DNA of 64,000 bases from Anisakis pegreffii (taxonomy: Eukaryota > Nematoda > Chromadorea > Rhabditida > Anisakidae), in contig JAPYMA010002796.1 of the NCBI GenBank assembly GCA_035041965.1, positions 62,001 to 126,000 of the forward strand, read 5' to 3'. The notes under the pieces were generated by a model that saw only the letters and a program-made list of their open reading frames with translations, was not told where the DNA came from and made no database searches. A program made the translations under genes and the position numbers. Positions 1 through 13,560 of the stretch are shown here, piece by piece; the stretch's first letter is position 1, and each line of letters begins with the position of its first letter.

Positions 1-312
1 AATATGGACGATTACTCGTTTTGAATGCGAATAATTTGAGGAATTTTATCGCTAAAAAGGTTAAAACATGAAGTTGATCTGAACTGAGCAATTTTGACTG
101 AACTTTTAATTTAAGACTTAAAAATCTCGTGATTCATTGACTTTTGTTTGCGAAAATCAACACCATCCACGTGGTTGTATGGGAATTTTTTGAAACACTG
201 TAGGTATTTTATTACCGTGTAAATGTGAGTAAAGTGACCATTTCAATGATGAATCTCAAGCAAACCGAAGGATTTTCACAACATAATCAGCGAAAATGAA
301 TCGGTTTTTCAG

Positions 313-3300
313 TGGTTTATGCATCGTAAATCGCCATCACAAGCACCCGATGGACCAGTTTTTTTGGTACTCGGCGGTGAAGGTGCTGCAGACCGAAACT
401 GGCTGAGCAATCAACAGCTGCCACATATTTTGCTGGCCGATCAGATGAATGCAAGCATCTATTTGCTGGAACATCGATATTATGGGCTGAGTAGACCGGC
501 GAAGTGAGACAACCATTACTGTCGTCATTGTTTTGAGCATTGGTCAGATAGTTGCAAAAGTGTGAAAAGGAGAAATGACTGATAACTTTTGCATTCACTG
601 ACTGCAAGTTTTGTTGTCAAAATAATCAACTCGCATCGTGGCAATTACCTACGGAAGTTCAGTTTCTCGTTTTCGACTGAACTGCAATGGTGATAATTGA
701 AGAGAAGATTTGCAGGGATTTATCGAAACCAAATTTGAAGTATCTGAACGCAAGACAAGCGATTCGAGACGTGGAAAATTTTGTCGATCACATCAATAGA
801 CGTGAACGAATGACTGAACCAAAATGGATTGCACTCGGTGGAAGCTATTCTGGTGAATCAAAGTTTTCTTCCTTCTGAAAGCTCAATGAACAAATATTTT
901 CTAGCAAATGATTCAGTGTAAATTCCAGATTGAAAAATCTGAATAATCACTATGAAATTTTATCTATATTAATTTAAATAATCCCGAAATCAAAAAATTT
1001 TCACGGTACATTCATATCAGAAGAAGAAGAAATGGCATGCGACCATATACACTCTTGAAATCATTTCCAGGAAGTTTAGCCGCGTGGTCACGCGAGAAAT
1101 CGCCGAGGAGAATCCGAGCCGCAGTGGCCAGTTCGGCTCCATTGTTGGCGAAAGTTGATTTTAATGGTAGGGCAGATTGGAACAAGAGAGAATTTGCCAT
1201 CGAATGGTGTTCTGTCTAAATGAAATAACTTACAAATGAAATGAAATAAGTTACTAGTTGGAAAAATAAGCGCAAACTGAGTCAAGAATTGCAATCTCAA
1301 GCACAGTGCACCATAGCGATGTTGTAGCTCAAATCTGTTATCGTGACCGGATTGTAGATGCAGTGAGATCCTGATCTGATGTTCCAGCTAATATATTTTC
1401 AAAATAGTGAAACTTCAACTTCATGCATATGAATGATCAATTCTTTGAGGAATTTCGATAGCATTTAAAATTACTCCTAATGATACCATACACTTTATCC
1501 AATTTATAATGAAAATTATAAGTTGTCCGAATTTTTCAGTTTGCATCGAACTGTGTAGACTGTTTCGTATGAGCAAAATTGAAAATTTGAATCTGAGAAT
1601 TCACAAAAATGCTGAGATCTCAGGAGTCATTTTCAAATCAGTCACATATTTATAGAATTCGACAAACAGGTGGAAACCATTCTAACGAAATCCGATCCAG
1701 ACTGTGTGTCAAACATAAGAAGTATTTTCCGATTGCTTGTCGAGAAGATGAAAACACTGAAGGGAAGGCGTGAAATTGTACGGGTGTTCAGGTAGGTGCT
1801 GCACTGCAGTGGTTTTGTTAAATGTTCGGATAATCTAACTTACATAAGAAACTGCTGAAGAAAGATGTTTTCCAAATTTGTGCAGTTGAATCTTTGTAGA
1901 TATTTAACGGAAAAGTGCTTTTTGAATGATTTCATATGAGATGTTTTGCGAGAGAATTGGCATTTTCAATTTATTTTTTGCCATAGTTTCAGATTGGATG
2001 ATTCTCTATTACGGCCTGGTATGAGTGAAAAGGACGTTCAGAATTTTTTCTTTGTGGTTCGCAATTACATCAACTTCATCATTATGCACAGTGCAATTAA
2101 CGCGGTAAGATGACACTCACTCACTTTCTCATCAAATAACTGCCGAAAATGGCTAATTGTCTGCAGCTAAAGGAATTATTTCAAAGAGCATTTCGAACGA
2201 ATCTCACAAAGTATTGCAAGATAGAAATGTTCGAAAATTTAATGATAGATTTAGAAATGTGATGATGGATTAAGGTGATTATAAGGATAACCATAACTGA
2301 CGCTACTTTATGAAACTTCTCACGAGCAAATATTCTGCGAGCTTAAACTGGTAATCCTAATTGAGATCCTGATCTGATGTTCCAGCCAGCATATTTTCAA
2401 AATAATGAAACTTCAATTTCATGCATATGAATGATTAATTCTTTGAGAATGAATGATCAATGATCAATGAGTGATCAATGATCAATTCTTTGATCAATTC
2501 AGATCAATTCCTTGATAGGATTTAAAATTACTCATAGTAAAATGGCGCACTTTATCTAACTTGTAATAAAAATTAAGCGCATTCATCGTGATCTGCTAAC
2601 GCTTCACTCAATGTGTGACAAACTGAGAGGTGGAACGTCGATCAAACAGCTGCGAGATGTAATTTCAATGGTCATGAAAGCGCATGGCAAATCGCCTCTT
2701 ACACCGATTGATATCAGTTACAGAAATTTTGTCGAGTTCATGAAGAACGAACGCTTCGGAAGGCCAAGTTCACAACGTATTTATTAATTTCTTTACTTAT
2801 TTATAACACTCATCGTTTCGGTATCGTTATTTTCTCATTACTATTACTGTCATTCCATATTTTATTGCTAACACATCATTATCATTGACATTGCTATCAT
2901 ACTGTGGTTGTTAGCATTATAATACGACGTCATTGATTTCAATAATAACTTTACCATTTCATACTTTTAAACATTGCTAAATTCATTCTAAATATACAAA
3001 GTTGCGATATACACAAATTCGTTGCATTGCTAATTTTCGTACTTCAAATTTGTTCGTTCAACTCGTATCAATCACAGTTCATCAAACACTACTTTTAAAC
3101 TACTTTTTTGCACAGCACGAGCATGGCTGTATCAAAACTGTAACGAATTTGGTCATTTCACAACAAGTGAAGATCCGAATGGTCTTTTTGGTGATACAGT
3201 TCCATTGAGGTTCGTTTCAATCACTTCAGTTTGAGTTCTGGCTTTAACTTTCCATCATCGTTGTGATTATTTTTACTAGTTTACTGATGGAAATCGTCAT

Positions 3301-4778
3301 TGTTATCATTATTATTAGTAGCAGTTTTGTTGATGTTATTGGTTATATTAGTAGTATCGCATTGTAAGTAGTATCAGTAGTATTGTATTCTGATGATTCT
3401 GATGATCCATTACTTGCTATAATATTCGGATGTGATTTGTAGTTTCTTCATTGATCGATGTCAACATGTGTTTGGACCTGAGTACACTAAAGAAAGAATC
3501 CTCAAGAATATTGCCGATACGAACGACTATTTTGGAGGAAATCAACATTTTCGGGTTTATTTCAAGTTTTTTAATAACTTTTAAACTTTTACACAAATGG
3601 AAGATCGCAACACATTGATGGGATTTTATACGATGAAAATGAGCGCTTTTATCAACAAATCTTAAAGAGATTGCCTTCTCAAATCGCACATTGTGTTAAA
3701 AGATATGAAGCCTTATAAAACAATTGGTCTGGCTGTAAAACGGCAATACGATAGAATTTCCATAGTTCTTTTCAATAATTTTAGCACCAATCAGCGTAAC
3801 CTGATAATCAGATCATAAAAAATATCTGTCAAAAAATAGCCGTGTGGTTTTGGTCATTCCTCTCTGAATGGAATAAGCATCCCGCATTCTGTTCATATAT
3901 GCCTAAAGATTACGATAGCGCAACCTCATTTGAACAACCAATCAGAATGAAGCTTTAGCATCAGTGGGCGTGGCTTGTTTTGATAGCTACAGTATATGGT
4001 CAAAGTTCATTGGTTACCGTGATGTTTTGCGTTCGCTTTGAAAAATACTTAACATTTTCGAGCGTGAGCGATTAGGAAAGACCTAGAATTGATATTCTGA
4101 ACATCAAATTGGCTGAGTGATATAGTTACAATAGAACAAAACAGTTAAGGATTTGCATAGACTACTGTTGTAACCAGTATACTTGAGAAAACGAGTGTAT
4201 CGTGAATTCGAGCATTATAAAGTAAGTTTAATTGCTGAAAACTCTTCGAATCCGGTGTGCTGCGTTAAGCTCAAACTGCACACGAGGTGTTTAGTTGACA
4301 CTGAGGAGGCATAATAAATCAAAAATTTCATTCAGGCCACTGATGTGATCTTCCCAAATGGCTCTGAAGATCCGTGGTTTACGCTGGGCGTTTTGAAGGG
4401 ACATGGCAACGATGTGATTCTCATTGATGGTAAACGCTCAAAATGTTAACTGTTCGTGAAATGCGAAAACTGCATAAATTCAGAATTATTGAAACTCTCC
4501 TAATGGCTCTCCTAATTAAAGTAGCTCATTTTTACAATCTGTCTGCGGAGAGCAGCGGGAAACATGCTTGAAGGAGAGATATGAGTAGAACAAAAAGTGA
4601 CTGATGAGTGGAATCAGATGAAAATTTTTTTGGAAAATTTGTTCCAGTTCTTGAAAGTACCACAATTTCAGGTTCAAGTCATGTGGCTGATATGTATCCA
4701 TCGAGAAGCACTGATTCATACTCGCTGAAATACGCACAACAACGGATACGACAACGACTCGAGCAATTTGCGGCTTAG
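313..4778 (+). CDS. Serine carboxypeptidase, family S28 (Pro-X carboxypeptidase / thymus-specific serine protease type), 5' partial
   Basis: Ten phase-consistent exons: 313-503, 716-852, 1071-1166, 1656-1791, 1993-2104, 2578-2776, 3116-3209, 3443-3554, 4336-4429 and 4672-4778 (TAG). They give 425 residues. S28 enzymes are secreted or lysosomal serine peptidases that act next to proline. The fold is visible from the GGPVFLVLGGEG-type strand (here PVFLVLGGEG, near residue 15) onward. The nucleophile is Ser107 in GGSYSG, whose last glycine codon is split by an intron. The acid is Asp371 in PNGSEDPW and the histidine is His394 in SSHVADM. WLYQNCNEFGHF and YFGG are further family motifs. Full family members run about 450-500 residues, so the signal peptide and first strands are missing. 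Exon 313 begins after a good acceptor (TTTTTCAG), so the start lies upstream, probably outside the window. Identity is certain; which C. elegans paralogue it matches is not. All three catalytic residues are intact. Confidence 0.93.
1365..1520 (+). repeat. Intronic duplicated segment, copy A
   Basis: This segment in intron 3 of the S28 peptidase gene recurs at 2363-2574 in intron 5. Both begin GAGATCCTGATCTGATGTTC and share, in order, ATATTTTCAAAATA, TTCATGCATATGAATGAT, ATTTAAAATTACTC and a closing AT-rich tract. The two copies are similar but not identical, so the duplication is not recent. I do not recognise it as a named element. It contains no coding exon. Confidence 0.85.
2363..2574 (+). 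repeat. Intronic duplicated segment, copy B, with GATCAAT tandem insert
   Basis: Second copy of the segment at 1365-1520. It is longer because a run of GATCAAT-type units (about 2447-2510) has expanded in the middle. Its 3' end runs straight into the acceptor of the next peptidase exon, which starts at 2578 (AATTAAG then CGC). The splice site of a conserved exon therefore borders, or lies within, repeat-derived sequence. Confidence 0.85.
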
Positions 4779-7030
4779 CTTCATCGTCAACCCAATGAGT
4801 CGTATCGCATTCTTACTCATGATTTGTATCGTAATCATACGAGAGCTTATGCGAACTAATTATTTCATATATCACAAACTGCCGCGTTACTTTGCATATT
4901 GCTGCACATTGGGGAGCAAATTAGGAAAATATACCATTTAAAAAATTTCATTTCTGACTTTCAAAAAGCCGATTAGTTTCTCGAGTCACCATTCCAGTCG
5001 ATCCCTCAAGCAATTGTTTCGATAATTCATAAGACTGGTTCAACGATCACCCAAAACGGTTGAAATTTTGATGACCTTTTGAATAACTGCACAAGAAATG
5101 CTCTCGATCAACCCTCAACAAAACGAGCAATAATTCGATAAGTTTCGAACTTTATAACTCCAAACTCAATCTCAAACTTTCGTTCGAATTCACTTTCGCT
5201 CAATTGCAGATTTCGATGGTTTTTGGAAAAACCTGAAAATTGTTTAAGAACGAAACTTGCGGCTGAATTTAACAAGCAAATTTTTCGGTTTGCAAGTAAT
5301 CGCTATTGATGTGAACGTATAGTGCAAATGTAAACCACAGCGATGTGTTTGTATAAGAAGATTTGCATTGCAAATGTATTTGACGAACAGATAGAACGAA
5401 CGTTTTTGGTTAGTTGAATTAGCGTTGATGGGAAAGGAGAGGAATACGAGCAAATAAGACGGCGAAGAAATTGGTGAAATTGATGACCTTGAAGAGCGAA
5501 TGAGAGGATGGACGCGACGGATGATGGATCAATGCGATTGAGCACGTCTTATGCCTTCATCTTTCTTCTAATATCTTAAGACTTACGATGGGATAGCGTA
5601 TCGAAAAGATGCCAGAATGGTGATGATGCAGCGAAGAAATTCCGTCACATTGGCCTATCGCTAGGCAACCATCAGAAAAGACCTTTTAATGCTCTCTGAA
5701 GCCACTCTCAAAACACATTCTTACGATGGATGTTTTTTGCCCTTTTAAAGCCAATATTTCCTCCCTCTAATGTTTTTCGCTATTGCCAAGCAAACATTTC
5801 TAACGCTGCTTTTTGTCATGATCATAAACGATTGATTCCTTAACGTCATTTTTTGCCTTCAAAAACCATTAATTTTAAACGCTTTTATGGTTCTTCTACG
5901 TTCCTTAGCTTCCGTTCGCTCACTGAATTCAGGATATAATAACGATAGACTATGGGCCCTTCCTTCAGTTGAGGTCTTCGTTCAAGCAATATTACAGCTT
6001 CAACTAGCAAATCCTTTTCGAATATTCTTTCCATTGAATGAGACGAATTTTGCTCGAATTGAATGATTTCAGTGAATGCTAAAATAATGCTCCATTTCAC
6101 TTTTAGCGCAATTGTTATTCGGCATATGCATCGTCATTATTATTACTATTATTATTATTATAATTAGTATCATTGTTGTTACTCTCATTACTGTTATTTT
6201 GTTATTACCATTGCTAGCAATATAATTTTCATTGTAATACGCACAACTTCAAGTGTACGCGTTTCAGTTTGCTGTCGTATTTTCATGCTCTTATCTTAAT
6301 CTTCATCTGCACTCATGTGGACAATCCATCGCAAAATACTTCCAACTAATTGCTTGTTGCACATGCCTGTTTCGTGTCTGGGTGCTTAGTTATTATATTG
6401 GAGATACCAGCTTCATTATCTTCAATCGATATGTGGAGCTAATTCCAAATAGATACCAGTAGCGACAACTACTAGAAATTTACAATCTTTAGGAATGAGA
6501 TGGATATTTAGAAAGTGGATATTGATTTGTTTTTTTGTAGGGAATGAAACTGACTGACTGTCAGACTGCTTCAGGATAAGATAAACCAGAAAGATTATAA
6601 AATATTGTGTGTGCAGATGCATTCTGTGCTATGACTATGCACTATTAAGCAGCAGTTCACTGGAAGAATTTGGAAGAATGCAAAATAAATAAATTCCCTG
6701 ACGCATTCAATATGACTGCGTTGTTTCGAGTTGACTTTAAGTAATGGCGATTTTCGCAAGCGCACTTTTGTGCTGCATTCATGACGCAAATTGAAATGCT
6801 CGAGTTGATTGAAAATTTATTATGATGCAAATAAACCGATGAGCTTTAGGAGGAGAAGGGTTTTTTTTTTCATTTCAATATTGATTTCAAATTTTATTTC
6901 AAATTTCAATATCACCGTTATTCTCGGCAGTCAAAAGGTTGAAGATCTTTCAGTGAATAGATGAGTAGATAAGAGTGGTGCGAGCTGACTGGCTCATAGA
7001 CTCGAGAACATCAATAACAATGATGAGGCG

Positions 7031-7109
7031 CATCATTCGGTTTCAAGCAAAACTCTTGAACGGAGTGTTTTTGCTCAAAATCGAGTACGTTACCAATGTT
7101 ATTATTAAC
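7031..7109. mobile_element. Decayed head-to-head SINE tail remnant
   Basis: The left part (7031-7062) reads on the minus strand as CCGTTCAAGAGTTTTGCTTG followed by AAACCGAATGATG. The right part (7062-7109) reads on the plus strand as GGAGTG, then TTTTGCTCAAAATCGAGTA and GTTACCAATGTTATTA. Both match the tail of the SINEs at 41015-41222 and 47167-47370 (TTCGCGGAGGA, then GTTTGAAACCGAGTGGT and ACCAAT). No tRNA-like head survives. The arrangement of two tails pointing apart echoes the composite at 40955-41222. Confidence 0.55.
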
Positions 7110-10100
7110 TTTTCAAGGCCCGGGACAGGTTAATCAACTGTGAGCATTTGCAAGTGTGTTTTTGAATCCATTGTTGTTGTCTCCGTTTCAGTTTTCGGTA
7201 AAATATGATGACCTCTCGTGCATTTTCATTATCTCAAGAAAAGATTTCATCGTTCATTTTCTTCATGAATGAACGATTCAATATGAAATTGTATCATTTG
7301 TTTGTGTATTCCTGTGTGTGTGAAATTTGGGATCGATAGGAGCGATGTGTACATATTTTTGATGGTGAAATGTCACGTTCGATTGCTTTCTCGATTGCTT
7401 CATGTAAATATTTGAAATTTATGTTTTCTTTTTATTGGTTTGTTTCTTCGCATTTTTTCGCTGATTTCCAGCCCACTCTCATTGCATTGCAAGCGACCAT
7501 CCATCCATCTATCTATCCATTGCAATCATTCTAATGCGATTCCTCGGAATTGTGCGTGTTTTTGCTTTGTTGTGTTTTTTTTCTCGTTAGTGAAAGAGGA
7601 CTGATCATTATGAGAGCACCAATCGAAAATCGTTTGTTTCATTTTCTGTGAACAATGTCCATTGATCAACATTGTTTGACGCTATGTTGAACGTTATCGA
7701 TTTATCGATTCCAATCAATCATATATTGTCATCATCAGCAACGAATCTTCCTTCACACTCTCATGCAACAACTGTATCATCCACTCCAGCCGACTAAGAA
7801 AAGAAAGCGAAATTCTTCTCGAGAACACATTTTATCATCAGTTTCGCTTAAGACTCGAAATTCGTTTGGTATTTTCGTTTGCATCAACCACTGAGCTTTC
7901 CTAATATCTCGAGAAGATGTGTCGTTTTACATTCGATTCATTCGTTTTCCATTAATACGCGTGCGTTGTTTCAAAGTTATCGTTGTGTTGATTTCCTTAG
8001 TGATGTTGCTGTTTAGTTTGTGGTGCGTTCATATGCAAACCATTCATTTCATTTTCATCATCGACATTCGCATGCAATATGTTTTTATAATACTTTGTCA
8101 TTGATTAGTTTTTGTGAAGATGGATAAATGCTTTTTTTTGTTCTTGTTCAATTCGTTTCCTCAAAATGCTTCACATTGAATGGGTTGGTTAATGAAGCCA
8201 TAAAACCAGCAGAACTAATGAACGTTCGTTCTGCTATTTATGATGAGTGTTAATTCGGTTGGAATGCGAATCATTATTAACGCAAAATAACTTCACTAGT
8301 TTGCGCTCTAATGATGAATCGATCGAGCGAATGTTCATGTGGACTATGAATGTTCGTCAATAATTAAAAATGTTCAATGTATTTATGAGTATTTCGATGA
8401 TTGTCTTATTACTCTTTAGCTTTTAAATAACATTCTAAGAACGCTTCTGATAGAGGCACTCTGAGAGACATTCAGGTCGTTTCAATCTTTCAAATTATTT
8501 GCTTCGAAAATGTATTGGAATAAATCTTGAAAATCTCTATGGAATCATGGAACTTTAGAATACTGAATTGCTGCAAAAGAGGTTATGTTCAAAACAGTAG
8601 ATTGAGCATCGAAATATTGTGTAATTTTTCTTCAAATCATCAGTGCAATGTTTTCAGTGGAAAATAGTCCTTATCGTTTCCTTTAATAAAAAATCGGTTT
8701 TGACTAAAAAAGTCTTTCTGTTCGATGGTAATTGATTTCAGTAGACTACAGTCGTAGAATGACTGCTTTATCGAGTCTATGGTTATTAAATTATGCTGCC
8801 AATCGGATGTTTGGATCTGCAATTCACACTGCAAATCGCTCGCTCGTTTTTGTGTGTCCATAGCGACGACTCATTTTCATCGTTTATCCGCGACGTATCG
8901 CAAGTGAATGTGCTCAGAAATGGAATTTAAGATATTGCGAGCATTCACCTTACAATTAATGTATTTGTACTAACGCAAAAAAAGATTTGACCATATTCAG
9001 TATCGTGACATATTGGTTGCTGGAAGGAAGCAGAATAACGTTGCTGAAAAAAGCCGTTGGCTGCAAGTTTGCTGTTTTGTGTAACTGTTCATCGGACTGG
9101 CGAGAGCTGATCGGATTGTAAGCTTGATTTAACGAAGAACCAGCTGGTGATCATCAATCACTTCAGGTCAGTCGCGGTCATTATTAACTCTATGATCATC
9201 ACCTTTTCGATAACCTGTACTCTGTGGTGATGTTCTCTGTTCTCTGAGCAATTACTTCAGTGTGCGTTCAGCTGAACAACCATCTATTGTTCAATTTCAC
9301 TGCACAGATTCAGTGCATACATATTCATCGATAGAACCAAATATTCACTCCTAAAACGATTATGCTCATCAAGCATTTATTGTATTCAGTTTGCTTTCGT
9401 TCGGACAGATTCTAATTCTGTCAGATTATACTGTGCATAGAGCAGTTCTGCAAATGACTATTGTTACCTTAGAATTTGGGAAATTTCCTGCTTTATTTGA
9501 TTGTGAGTGGATGTTTTATCCAGATTTGGATACTTTATCACTCGTCACTATGTTATGAATTGGTTTATTCTCATAGAATGCCTTCCGCCCGAATTCTAAG
9601 CAGTCAAGCTTTGATCTGTCTTTGAAATAGCAATCCAGTTATTTGAACCGAGTGAATACTCACTGCTTTCGTTAAGCGTTGACAACAGTATAGTGGAAAT
9701 TTTGTTGATTTCCATTCAGAATGCCAAATCTTACAATATTACTCCCTTACGATGGTTCAGTTTTTGAGCGAATTTCATTTGAAAGAAAATTTTGCGAATT
9801 CTTCATCGTGCAGGATATGTGAATGAGTGAATGTTTAATGAGTGACTACTGCAAATGAACTTCAAGAAGCTGTTTTCAATGTTTTTTTCGAAATATCTAA
9901 CGGAAAAACAGTCCATTATCGCTATGTGCATCTCTACAAACTCGAGGTCATTTTCATCACTGAACCGATAAAAATCAAATCGAGAACCTTTTGCTGATAG
10001 CAGCGAACACTGATTGCACTGATCACAGTGATAAATGATAGGTGATATATCTGCCAGCTAGCTGCTCGAGAACATTCATCTTATCCGTTCTTCATCTGAG

Positions 10101-11940
10101 CTTGATCCACTTTTAAACAGTTTAGGACGATACCTATGAATAGAAGACAAATTCAGAACAGTATATGGAATTGCTCTATTGAACAATAAAATAGACGGAA
10201 GAGTTTCATGCACTGCTAAAGCACTGTAATTTTGTTTTTTGATAAGTGAGGGCATTTTATCAAGATCAACAAATTTCTAAAGTTCAAAATTGCAGAGCAC
10301 TTCCAGTGTTTCTTTCAATTTTCAGTTCAATTCCTTGAACTTACCAACTGATGCAATGGTTTACTTACCTTTACCTTTATTGCTCGATAATACACAGAAA
10401 AATCGCTGAATCGTTCAGTTTTATTGATCAGATAATGTCGAGAGGATCGTCTGTATATCTTTATATCGTTGATCCATTTCGATTTATTTGCCACTAACCA
10501 AGCACACTTCCATTCTGTTTGTTCATTCACACAATTCGTTCGCAAATTATTTTCCTACTTAACTGGCTTGTGTATGTGCTGCTGTATGTGTGTGTGTGTT
10601 TGTGAAGTTGGATGCATTTAATTAATTTTTACTTGCCAACATTTTTATCGCTTTTCCATCAGCATTCAAACTGTTCGAAAATGTTCGTTGCTTCTAACTT
10701 TTCTAATCAATCGCTTCTCTTTTATTTTCATTTTCATCTTCAATTAGATGCAGTCCACATTTCATGCGTTCATAAAATATTGCGTTAAAACTCAGAACAG
10801 TGATGAGTCAGATGGAATTTTCGAAAATATTTGTGAATCACTTTTGATGATAATTAATTAGTGGTATTACTGAACGATGCTTTTTGGTTGTCGTCGTTTC
10901 GTGGTGACCATTGCAAATTTTTAAAACAAGTTTTCAATGAACGCGCCTTCCTTGTGAATTATTCATTTAACATGAACAGTTGTTTAATATTTATACATGT
11001 GTGTGCGTATATGAATGAAATATTTGATCTAAATTCATGATTTGGCTACATAGGCGAAATTGTTTCCGTTGTGAGGGTTTTTTGAGTATCAGGAAGCCGG
11101 GAACTGGTCAGAAAGAATTCGTTGAGCAGCATTAGGTATATCACTCGCCAGTGAAGAGATCGCTTTTATCGCCTAAGAGTTTCTGATTCCATTGATGGTG
11201 CGATTCAGTACTTAGTTCGGATCCGGTCAGATATTGGACTCAATAATGAGTGAATGTTATTGTTCATTGGGTAGTTCTCCATTTCGGGTCTTGATAAATT
11301 CTTCGTCTTCGTTTTCATCCCATCCATTTATTTGAAACAAGAAAAAAATCTCCAAAATTTTTCATCTGCAAAGAAAATATTCGCTTCATGGATTTATGGA
11401 TTTATGGAAAGGCAGTGATTCACTTCATTCGTATTTATGCGATATAACGTTAATATGTTTCTGCTAAGGCACATTTTATTCGCCGTTTGTTCAGTTTGTG
11501 TTCTACAAGAATTACCAACAACATAAACTGCACGTTTCGCATTTACACACCTACACACACCTGCAGTGTGGTGCTAAATCAATCAAATCAAAACAATTGC
11601 TGTGAAAGTTTATGAAAAAGCCGAATGAAATGAAGTGAATCTCAGGGAAATAGTTGCAAGATACTTTTTTTTCGCGTTTCATTTTCTTACTGCAATTTCT
11701 TACTCGTCAGTGAATGCATCGTCGTTGTTTCGTTTGATTCGTCGAAACGAACAGCTGACCGACCGATCCGACACGTCTGTCAATTAACTCACACACAAAC
11801 ACCTAACGAAAACCTGAAAACATGCTTGCCGCTTTCATTACTGCATTCGTTTTCCACTCAACTTCTCAATCCAGCTCGCTGTCATAGGTGTGATCCGAAG
11901 AGCTTTGGCTGCTCGATATTGCTTGCTTCTTATAGAATAT

Positions 11941-12243
11941 ATGAATGAAACGTTTATGATTATGATTAGTTTACTTGCAGTGAGTGTTTTGATGGTGAAT
12001 AATTCAGGATTAGTATTTGATGTTTCTGATCTTAAGATTAGGATGTCAACACCGAGATTCGAACTTATTAGTTTTTTATTTGAACCTGAGAATCCGGAAT
12101 GTGAATTTATTGTGGAATCTTTCTACTCTTGTCATCTATTTCACGTTGTGAACATTACGGTTCAATACGAGGTTATGGTTTTTATTCGTGAAATCGCTCG
12201 TAATCAGTTGAAGTTAAGTTTTGAGAACGAAAACATGACATAG
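11941..12243 (+). CDS. Weak candidate: small ORF with a hydrophobic N-terminus
   Basis: An uninterrupted frame of about 100 codons from ATG (11941) to TAG. It opens with MNETFMIMISLLAVSVLMV, which could be a signal peptide or a single membrane segment. The rest contains two cysteines (ECEF and SCHLF) and no domain I recognise. The frame is open for 17 further codons upstream of the ATG. Random open frames of this length occur several times elsewhere in the window, and no splice sites, neighbours or homology support it. It may be a lone secreted peptide gene or a chance ORF; I favour chance. Confidence 0.15.
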   Translation: MNETFMIMISLLAVSVLMVNNSGLVFDVSDLKIRMSTPRFELISFLFEPENPECEFIVESFYSCHLFHVVNITVQYEVMVFIREIARNQLKLSFENENMT

Positions 12244-13489
12244 AGGTTGAGATCTTTTTGATTGATTTGTTATGATAGAAATTCTAGCTTCTCACATTTC
12301 ATTCAGAATACATTTTTTTTTGATATTATCCATATGAATGTTAAAAGTAGGAAAGTATGGCTTTGAATAGAGACCGTTGTAAAAAATTGTTTGGTTTTTG
12401 AAATTTGTTGATATTTTGTTAAGTTAGCCAAAAAATTTTTCCGTCCAGTGGATTGAGATTTCTTTCTGCATTTATTTGTTTCTCAATTGCAAATCATGAA
12501 AATTTCCATTCGCATTTTGATGGAATGAGAGTGTTTTTGGTTTGTTAAGCTCGTTTAGTCAAGGTCATCTCATGATTCATGCGATTTTAACTTTGTTTCG
12601 ATGAGACTTATCTACTTTTTGATCAGAAACGATATGGCTGTTTTTTGTGACCCTCAAATTTTGATTTGTTTCTATGAATTTATGCATTTACATTCCTGTA
12701 AACAACTTCAGACCATCACTTCAGTTCATTCATGAAATATTCTCTGTCGTCTTATTTTTTCAACCAACAAATTTCGCGTCAATTTTGAGCTCATCCAGTC
12801 TATTTGTTCTTTTATTTTCTCCTTAATGCACTGGTGATAATGATAGTAGAATTGTTGTTTCTATTGACATTATCAGTGTTAATGCGATTCTTATGATTAA
12901 TACCACTGTTTTCGGAATAATCAATCAAATATTGTGATTACTGTTTCCAGTTGACAGCAGTGAATGATAGCGCAAAAAATGTTTATGTGCTCTGTATATT
13001 TCTTCGGAGATCTGTAGGGTTTTCCGGGTGAGACTGATTCTTAAGTTATCCAATCCTGTTTAGAAAAAATCGAACGAATCCCAAGAAAAATTATTGCAGA
13101 ATAGATTCATATTATTTTCCGAGTTGGTCTTTTGAGGCATTTACCGTGTTTGGACGGATCTTCAATTGAACAGCGCAAATAGATAAGCTTTAATTCAATT
13201 GATGGCTGTGTGAATTGAATTGTAAATGAAAGTGTTCAATTGCATTTTTGATTCAATAACATGAACTTATATATGGTCGTCTCAAAAGAGTTTTCAAATA
13301 ATTTGTATCGATAAGGGAATTAATTGCGTAGATTCTATTAAGTTTTGCAATTAAACATTCTATGTGATCACATCTATAATATTTCTATCTTAAAATAGCA
13401 AAATTCAATTAGGAAATTCATTACATTACTATTTGAGAGTGCATCTGTGTGTTGCTATGTCCTATTTTTGTTCATTGCTCTTCTTAATG

Positions 13490-13499
13490 TTATTATTAA

Positions 13500-13550
<51 letters not shown>

Positions 13551-13560
13551 CATTATTATC
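13490..13560 (+). repeat. TTA trinucleotide microsatellite
   Basis: A nearly perfect run of TTA/ATT units, about 20 copies, with a few C interruptions near its 3' end. It lies in the long spacer upstream of the kappaB-Ras gene. Confidence 0.97.
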
